Positions 1-3,816 of a stretch of DNA of 8,357 bases are shown in pieces. How positions within the stretch are numbered: position 1 is the first letter of the stretch; each line of letters starts with the position of its first letter. The translations under genes and the position numbers were made by a program. The stretch is from CAZFMJ01 sp964520045 (GTDB lineage: Bacteria; Elusimicrobiota; Elusimicrobia; Elusimicrobiales; CAZFMJ01), in contig CAZFMJ010000098.1 in the NCBI GenBank assembly GCA_964520045.1, positions 1-8,357 on the forward strand, written 5' to 3'. The notes under the pieces are model-generated. The model searched no databases. It was not told the DNA's origin and was given only the letters and a program-made list of their open reading frames with translations.

Positions 1-27
1 TGGTGAGCAGGCATATTAAAATGCAGC

Positions 28-1011
28 TTATTCGCCCGAGCCGCGTTCCGACGGGGATATTATTTTCTGAACTATAGAATCAATATTTAAATCCTGAGGG
101 GTTTCCATTTTCAGCCTTAATGTGTTCTTATACTGCCTAAACCATGTAGCCTGTCTTTTCGCGTAGGCATTTGTAAGAGTGACGATAAGATGGATAGTTT
201 CCTGCTGTGAAAGTTTCCCTTCCAGAAAATCTATAATCTGAGGATATCCCAGCGATTTTAATCCGGGGCAGTCCTGCGGATATCCTTTATCCAAAAGATT
301 TTTTGTTTCATCCGTCCATTCGGCAAAACTTTCATGTGTTCTGTTTTTTATCCTGCCGTGCAGGAGCGCTTTGTTGCAGTCCAGGACCACAAAACGGGCT
401 TTATGCGTGGGCAGTACCCCATGAAATTTTCTTGACCAAAGCTGAGATATCGGCATGCCGGTCAGCTCATATACCTCGATAGCCCGTATAACCCTTTGGA
501 TATTCCCCGCCGGTATATTTTGCGCCGCCAGCGGATCTACTTTCGCAAGTTTTGCATGCAGTTCTTCTTTTCCCCCGGTCCCTGCCAGATATTGCAGTTT
601 TGTGCGTATCGCGGGATTTCCTTCCGGCAGGGGGTCAAGGCCGTTCCAGAATGCCTGAAGGTAAAATCCCGAGCCTCCTGCGAATATGGGAAGTTTCCCT
701 TTCGCTGATATTGATTTCAGCGCATTTTCCGCGCCGGAGATGAATTTGCCGGCATCATATGAGTGTTTGGGGTCCAGAAAGTCGACAAGATGGCAGGCGA
801 TCCCCTCTACGGAATAAACCGCGGTTTCTTTTTCCGCGGTCCAAGCGCCTCTGGGTTTTGATGTTCCGGCGGTCAGATATTTATAGATTTGGCGGGAGTC
901 CGCCGATATGATTTCGCCGTTGAATTGTTTGGCAAGTTTTAAGGCCAGTTCGGTTTTACCGGATGCTGTCGGCCCCATTATGACTATGGGCTTATCAATA
1001 GAACGCGGCAT
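28..1011 (-). CDS. miaA: MiaA, tRNA dimethylallyltransferase
   Basis: MiaA transfers a dimethylallyl group from dimethylallyl diphosphate to N6 of A37 in tRNAs that read codons starting with U, giving i6A37 in the cytoplasm. The 327-residue product is close to the family's usual 300-odd. Visible motifs are the P-loop GPTASGKT (residues 13-20), the substrate-recognition stretch ISADSRQIY (35-43), a GGSGFYLQA motif, QRVIRAIEVYELTGMPIS in the middle, and a C-terminal AYAKRQATWFRQ where most homologues have TRxYAKRQxTWFR. The ATG at 1011 puts the usual short lead before the P-loop. No strong Shine-Dalgarno is seen; a GGA lies about 11 bases upstream. It follows the PilZ gene by 79 bases that contain a candidate terminator. 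MiaB, which acts on the MiaA product, is encoded two genes upstream, so function and context agree. Identification is secure. Confidence 0.97.
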   Translation of the reverse strand: MPRSIDKPIVIMGPTASGKTELALKLAKQFNGEIISADSRQIYKYLTAGTSKPRGAWTAEKETAVYSVEGIACHLVDFLDPKHSYDAGKFISGAENALKSISAKGKLPIFAGGSGFYLQAFWNGLDPLPEGNPAIRTKLQYLAGTGGKEELHAKLAKVDPLAAQNIPAGNIQRVIRAIEVYELTGMPISQLWSRKFHGVLPTHKARFVVLDCNKALLHGRIKNRTHESFAEWTDETKNLLDKGYPQDCPGLKSLGYPQIIDFLEGKLSQQETIHLIVTLTNAYAKRQATWFRQYKNTLRLKMETPQDLNIDSIVQKIISPSERGSGE

Positions 1012-1041
1012 TATGAATTTTCCAGTGGTAAAAGCTGCAAC

Positions 1042-1091
1042 AAAAAAAGAAACGCCGCTTCAACAGCATATACCGCCAACCGCGCGCGTTT
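1042..1091 (-). terminator. Candidate intrinsic terminator after the PilZ gene
   Basis: Read on the minus strand, the arms AAACGCGCGC (1091-1082) and GCGGCGTTT (1058-1050) pair over 9 base pairs with a one-base bulge. After one C comes a run of seven T (1048-1042). The 23-base loop is large, which weakens the call. The stem begins at the last base of the PilZ stop codon. If it works, miaA depends on read-through or on a promoter squeezed into about 30 bases. Confidence 0.35.
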
Positions 1092-1600
1092 TACGCCTTT
1101 GCGCAGGATGCAGCGGTTTTTTTAAACATGGTTTCATCTTTTTGCGGCTTATTGCAAAGGCTGTGGCATTTGCAGTCAGGATTGCATACTTCCGGAAGTT
1201 TCAGCGCCAGCCGCGTATCGCAGTCGGCGTAATCTTCAGCGAGAATGTTGATTTTTTCGCGGCTGTGTTTGCTTATTTTGGTGAAAGATATGCCGCTCAT
1301 ATATACTCCGCCCTTGCCGCGCACCCATGTAATTTTTCCTTCCACGGGTATCCCTTCCAGCCCGGGAAGCTGAAGCACTATATCAAACATCTTTGAATGA
1401 GGCGGTTCAAGAAATGTAAGAAGCCTTAATCCGCCCGCCGAAAGATCTGAAAGTATTGCGGGCTGCGACCGGCTGGCCTGGTCCTTTCTTTTTAGGCGGA
1501 TATCGCTGAAAGTTATTTCCACCGGCTCAAGTATTCCGTGAAGTATCGGCAATCTTGCATGTTTGCGTCTTTCTTCGATTACAGATGTTCTTTTTCTCAT
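1091..1600 (-). CDS. PilZ domain protein with cysteine-rich C-terminal tail
   Basis: PilZ domains typically bind cyclic di-GMP and relay it to motility, exopolysaccharide or other surface functions. The 169-residue product has both signature elements: RKHAR (R12-x3-R16, after ERR) and DLSAGG (D52, S54, G57), followed by beta-strand-like segments ending in GKITWVRGKGGVYMSGISF (88-106), typical of the barrel. The domain therefore covers roughly residues 9-120 and should bind c-di-GMP. The tail has cysteines at 127, 139, 143, 145, 149 and 166, including a compact C-x3-C-x-C-x3-C cluster that might bind a metal or be redox-sensitive; its role is unknown. No signal peptide or membrane segment is seen, so it is probably cytoplasmic. 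The ATG at 1600 is preceded by AAAAAGGA about 6 bases away, a good ribosome binding site. No neighbour points to a specific output system. Confidence 0.85.
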   Translation of the reverse strand: MRKRTSVIEERRKHARLPILHGILEPVEITFSDIRLKRKDQASRSQPAILSDLSAGGLRLLTFLEPPHSKMFDIVLQLPGLEGIPVEGKITWVRGKGGVYMSGISFTKISKHSREKINILAEDYADCDTRLALKLPEVCNPDCKCHSLCNKPQKDETMFKKTAASCAKA

Positions 1601-1611
1601 ATTTATTCCTT

Positions 1612-1627
1612 TTTAATAATTATTAAA
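1612..1627. promoter_or_regulatory. Perfect 16-base AT palindrome upstream of the PilZ gene
   Basis: TTTAATAATTATTAAA equals its own reverse complement. It lies between the PilZ ribosome binding site and the inverted-repeat element, and overlaps the downstream edge of the candidate -10 box, near the predicted transcription start. It could be an operator for a dimeric regulator, or simply AT-rich promoter DNA. Confidence 0.4.
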
Positions 1628-1654
1628 TATAGAACGCCGATAACGCTGTCCCAA
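1626..1654 (-). promoter_or_regulatory. Candidate sigma-70-type promoter of the PilZ gene
   Basis: On the minus strand TTGGGA (1654-1649; 4 of 6 matches to TTGACA) is followed after exactly 17 bases by TATATT (1631-1626; 5 of 6 matches to TATAAT). Transcription would start near 1619, leaving a leader of about 20 bases with the AAGGA ribosome binding site. The -35 box and spacer lie inside the left inverted repeat and first hairpin of the 1630-1876 element. The call rests on consensus match and spacing only. Confidence 0.45.
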
Positions 1655-1723
1655 ACTATCCTTTAAAAGCAGTGTGTTTGGGACGGTCCCATTCTCAACG
1701 CTTTTGAGGAAGGAATGGGACTG
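1646..1723. repeat. Double-hairpin repeat unit, copy 1
   Basis: This 78-base unit has two adjacent hairpins. The first has perfect 9-base arms GTCCCAAAC (1648-1656) and GTTTGGGAC (1676-1684). The second has perfect 9-base arms GTCCCATTC (1686-1694) and GAATGGGAC (1713-1721), with an inner CTCAA/TTGAG stem and an asymmetric bulge. The hairpins are separated by one base. Copy 2 lies in the same orientation 62 bases further on. Confidence 0.8.
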
Positions 1724-1785
1724 ATTTTTATGATTGAATATAATTTTTTTTTGAAGTTTAAATTATCCGCGTTCATCATATTCAT

Positions 1786-1860
1786 CTGCCCAAACTACCC
1801 TTAGAGGCAGTGAGTTTGGACTGACCCATTCTCAAAGCCTTTGAGGAAGGAATGGGACTG
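1786..1860. repeat. Double-hairpin repeat unit, copy 2
   Basis: This 75-base direct repeat of copy 1 ends in a 20-base stretch (TTGAGGAAGGAATGGGACTG) identical in both copies. Its first hairpin pairs CCAAACT (1790-1796) with AGTTTGG (1813-1819). The second pairs CCCATTC (1825-1831) with GAATGGG (1850-1856) and has an inner CTCAAA/TTTGAG stem with a GCC loop. It lies 13 bases downstream of the miaB stop codon. No T-run follows on the minus strand, so it is not a classic intrinsic terminator, though it may protect the mRNA 3' end. Confidence 0.8.
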
Positions 1861-1873
1861 CGTTATCTGCGTT

Positions 1874-3226
1874 CTAGTTCTTAACTCCGACAAGAGTGGT
1901 TTTTTTAAGTTTTGTTATCCGGGTATTTATCAGTTCCCCGGGATTGCCCGAAAAATTTTCAAGACAGGCGCGGAAATTGGATGATGTTCTGCCGCTGTTT
2001 CCTGTTTCCAGAAGAACTTCGTGCGTTTTGCCGATCTGCGATTGCAGGGATTTTCTGGAACACATCTTAACCGTTTCAAGCAATTCCCGGAGGCGGTCTT
2101 CCGTTTCCGTCCCGTCGACCGGTTTGCTGTTTTTATAAGCGGACGTCCCCGGTCTGGGAGAATATTTAAAGCAGTAGGCGAAAGAAAATCCGCCTTCCGC
2201 GGCCAACTCAATCGTCCGCCGGAAATCATCCCTGCTTTCTGTAGGGAATCCTACTATAAAATCCGTCGATAATGCAATATCGGGAACCGCCGAACGGAGT
2301 TTGTCCATGACTTGCATGAATTTTTTGCGCGTATAACCCCGTTTCATCAGTTTTAGTATTCTGTCGGAACCCGACTGCGCCGGCATGTGTATATGCCTCG
2401 CGGCTTTTTTGCATGCGGTAAAAGTTTCGATGAATTCCTCGTTCATATAAGCCGGATGGGGGCTCATAAATCTTATGCGCTTTATTTTGTCGATTTTCTC
2501 AAGCATTGTTAAAAGTTTCGAAAAATTAACGCCTCCGCTTTTGTAGGAATTTACGGTCTGGCCCAAAAGCATTATTTCGGCAAAACCCTTTCCCGCTTTT
2601 TCTTTTGCTTCCCGCAGTATTTCGCAGGCGGGTCTGCATAATGCGCCGCCTCTGACGCTTGGAACTATGCAGTATGAGCACAAATGGGAACAGCCGCGCA
2701 TGATCGTCAGGTAGGCGGTCAGATTATCGCCGGGAACTAAAGAAAGGGGAGCGGAGGGGATAGGAGAAATATTCTGCCCATATGTTTCATGCTGATGACG
2801 GGAATGAAGAAAATTTTTTAAAATTTCGGGGAATTTATTTATTTTCTTTGCGCCTATGATCAAATCGATAAAAGCGAAATTTCCGCGCAGATACGCCTCT
2901 TGTCGCTGGGCAACGCATCCTGCCACGATCAAAATCCGGTTTTTCCGCAAAGATTTCCAGCTTTTAAGCCTTCCGATTTCAGAAATTGCGCGGTGTTCGG
3001 CATGTTCCCTTACGGCGCAGGTATTGATTATTGCCGCGTCCGCGTCATTAAGACGGGAAGTTGTTTCAAACCCTTCGTTTGACATGGCGGCTGACATCTC
3101 CTGAGAATCTGCCGCATTCATCTGGCATCCGAAAGTGCGCAAAAAAACCCGCGGCCTGTCATGAGCGGAGTCGAATGGCCTGTCGTGAGCGGGGGCGAAG
3201 TTGTTTTTTCTCTTATTCCTGATCAT
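1874..3226 (-). CDS. miaB: MiaB, tRNA-2-methylthio-N6-dimethylallyladenosine synthase
   Basis: MiaB is a radical-SAM methylthiotransferase that converts i6A37 to ms2i6A37 in tRNA using two [4Fe-4S] clusters. The 450-residue product has the N-terminal cluster cysteines C34 (TFGCQMN), C70 (NTCAVRE) and C104 (AGCVAQR), the radical-SAM motif C179-x3-C183-x2-C186 (RGCSHLCSYC), and a C-terminal TRAM-like RNA-binding region from about residue 390. NTCAVRE and TFGCQMN favour MiaB over MtaB or RimO. Residues 11-26 are an unusual insertion made by a 24-base tandem repeat (HDRP twice); without it the lead before VFLRTFGCQMN would be short, as in most homologues. The ATG at 3226 is the only Met start before M36 and lacks a clear Shine-Dalgarno. 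A hairpin with a U-tract ends 13 bases upstream. The stop codon is the last three bases of the 1630-1876 element. MiaA, supplying the substrate, is encoded downstream after the PilZ gene. Confidence 0.96.
   Translation of the reverse strand: MIRNKRKNNFAPAHDRPFDSAHDRPRVFLRTFGCQMNAADSQEMSAAMSNEGFETTSRLNDADAAIINTCAVREHAEHRAISEIGRLKSWKSLRKNRILIVAGCVAQRQEAYLRGNFAFIDLIIGAKKINKFPEILKNFLHSRHQHETYGQNISPIPSAPLSLVPGDNLTAYLTIMRGCSHLCSYCIVPSVRGGALCRPACEILREAKEKAGKGFAEIMLLGQTVNSYKSGGVNFSKLLTMLEKIDKIKRIRFMSPHPAYMNEEFIETFTACKKAARHIHMPAQSGSDRILKLMKRGYTRKKFMQVMDKLRSAVPDIALSTDFIVGFPTESRDDFRRTIELAAEGGFSFAYCFKYSPRPGTSAYKNSKPVDGTETEDRLRELLETVKMCSRKSLQSQIGKTHEVLLETGNSGRTSSNFRACLENFSGNPGELINTRITKLKKTTLVGVKN
3153..3199. 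repeat. 24-base tandem repeat (2 copies) inside the 5' end of miaB
   Basis: On the plus strand GGCCTGTCATGAGCGGAGTC (from 3153) recurs with period 24 at 3177 as GGCCTGTCGTGAGCGGGGGC, each followed by GAA. Read in the miaB frame the copies give FDSAHDRP and FAPAHDRP. The repeat belongs by appearance to the dispersed palindromic repeats that produce FDSAHDRP- or HPELVEG-like peptides when they fall in genes. That link comes from memory of such peptides in other genomes and was not searched. Confidence 0.75.
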
Positions 3227-3239
3227 TTTATCTGCCGAT

Positions 3240-3282
3240 AAAAAACCCCATCTCTATGTTTTAAGGCATAGAAACAGGGTTT
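3240..3282 (-). terminator. Hairpin plus U-tract just upstream of miaB (terminator or attenuator)
   Basis: The arms 3267-3282 and 3243-3258 pair at 13 of 16 positions (AAACCC with GGGTTT outside, CTATG with CATAG inside) around an 8-base loop. On the minus strand the stem runs into TTTTTT (3245-3240), as in an intrinsic terminator. It ends the upstream operon or attenuates transcription into miaB. Only 13 bases separate the U-tract from the miaB ATG, which leaves no room for a promoter in between. Confidence 0.5.
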
Positions 3283-3306
3283 CAATCTCTTTCCGCCATA
3301 AAGCTT

Positions 3307-3343
3307 TAGATGCTTCACCGCCGCGGGCTGTTCCGGATGACAG
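3307..3343. repeat. Degenerate dispersed-repeat-like stretch in the miaB leader
   Basis: The plus strand reads TTAGATGCTTC, then a GC-rich core, then CCGGATGACAG. This resembles the widespread dispersed element with a GATxCTTCGC...GATGACAG layout, which gives CHPExxxxxKHL-like peptides in the reverse frame, but it is clearly diverged. The resemblance is from memory and only one copy is present here. Confidence 0.3.
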
Positions 3344-3404
3344 AAAGGCGGACAATAACCGACCGAAAGGGATAATAAAACAAAACAACCCCCGCGCTTC
3401 AAGA

Positions 3405-3425
3405 CCAGAAGCATCCTGCATCTGG
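3405..3425. repeat. 21-base imperfect palindrome in the miaB leader
   Basis: CCAGA (3405-3409) pairs with TCTGG (3421-3425). After one mismatch, GCA pairs with TGC around a 3-base loop. It is symmetrical and has no T-run on either strand, so it is more likely a repeat fragment or protein-binding site than a terminator. It lies just downstream of a weak candidate promoter for miaB. Confidence 0.4.
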
Positions 3426-3429
3426 GAGA

Positions 3430-3460
3430 AGTATAAAATATGACCGCAGTATCAGGGCAA
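3430..3460 (-). promoter_or_regulatory. Weak candidate promoter for miaB
   Basis: On the minus strand TTGCCC (3460-3455) and TATACT (3435-3430) are 19 bases apart, longer than the optimal 17. A start near 3423 would give a leader of about 200 bases running through the palindrome and the terminator-like hairpin. A promoter somewhere in 3246-3474, or read-through from upstream, is needed for miaB; this is the best match seen, but it is poor. Confidence 0.2.
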
Positions 3461-3474
3461 AGACATCCGCCGTG

Positions 3475-3795
3475 TTATATAACTTTAAATCTGCGTCTTT
3501 TTGAAATTATATATTCCCCGTTATTCTTGTGTATCCGCGCTACGGCCTGATGGAAACCGGTGCTGTAAGAGTGCCAGTCATACCACCAGAATCCGACCGC
3601 GTATCTGCAGGACTGCCAGGGCTGGTCGTCTATTGAGATCTCCGTGCGGCAGCATTCTCCTGAACCGATGCGTATGGTGTAGTGCCTGCTGGTGATGGTT
3701 TCCATGTTTTTGGGATGGTCTATCACCACATAGTCGGTGGTTGCGGTCGTTTTTGTCGGTTTTATTGCGGTTTTTCTTGTCATGGTTTTGGTCAT
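3475..3795 (-). CDS. Small conserved-looking protein, possible Ig-like beta fold
   Basis: The function is unknown. The 106-residue product starts with a Lys/Thr-rich segment (residues 1-20, MTKTMTRKTAIKPTKTTATT) that looks disordered and basic. It continues with a compact domain rich in beta-formers and aromatics: HPKNMETITSRHYTIRIG, TEISIDDQPWQSCRYAVGFW, WYDWHSYSTGFHQAVARI and a basic C-terminus SKRRRFKVI. The pattern (SIDDxPW, then WWYDW, then G-x-H-x-x-x-ARI, then a closing strand) resembles Ig-like sandwich domains such as the C-terminal domain of sulfite-oxidase-type enzymes or carbohydrate-associated modules. This is fold-level inference only. No signal peptide or membrane segment is seen, so it is probably cytoplasmic. 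The ATG at 3795 has GAGGAG 5 bases upstream, the clearest ribosome binding site in the window, which supports a real gene. It follows tal-pgi by 21 bases and is probably the last gene of that operon. Confidence 0.7.
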   Translation of the reverse strand: MTKTMTRKTAIKPTKTTATTDYVVIDHPKNMETITSRHYTIRIGSGECCRTEISIDDQPWQSCRYAVGFWWYDWHSYSTGFHQAVARIHKNNGEYIISKRRRFKVI

Positions 3796-3816
3796 TTCTT
3801 CTCCTCTGTATTTCGT

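Larger units (their letters stand above)
1630..1876. mobile_element. MITE- or REP-like non-coding element with terminal inverted repeats
   Basis: The ends are 23-base inverted repeats: 1630-1652 (TAGAACGC...GTCCC) and 1854-1876 (GGGAC...GCGTTCTA), matching at 21 of 23 positions when one is reverse-complemented. Between them are two direct copies of a double-hairpin unit and an AT-rich spacer. There is no coding capacity, so any movement would need a transposase in trans. The GGGAC/GTCCC hairpin arms recall REP/BIME elements mobilised by Y1 (RAYT) transposases, whereas the long terminal repeats recall MITEs. No clear target-site duplication is visible. The right end coincides exactly with the miaB stop codon (1874-1876). 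The element fills nearly all of the 273-base gap between miaB and the PilZ gene. A structured RNA made as the miaB 3' UTR is an alternative reading. Confidence 0.6.

Noticed and set aside
1..14. Start of another minus-strand gene at ATG 14-12
   Set aside because: Only four codons are visible and there is no ribosome binding site, so nothing can be claimed.
1009..1041. Promoter for miaA (TTGCAG with CATAAT)
   Set aside because: The -10-like box overlaps the miaA ATG, so a transcript starting there would begin inside the gene.
1646..1860. Two-repeat CRISPR-like array
   Set aside because: The repeats are about 75 bases, imperfect, internally hairpinned and only two in number, and no cas genes are near.
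3223..3414. A 63-residue protein-coding gene upstream of miaB
   Set aside because: It consists of hairpin and degenerate dispersed-repeat-like sequence, has no properly spaced ribosome binding site and no recognisable domain. It is kept only as a possible leader frame.
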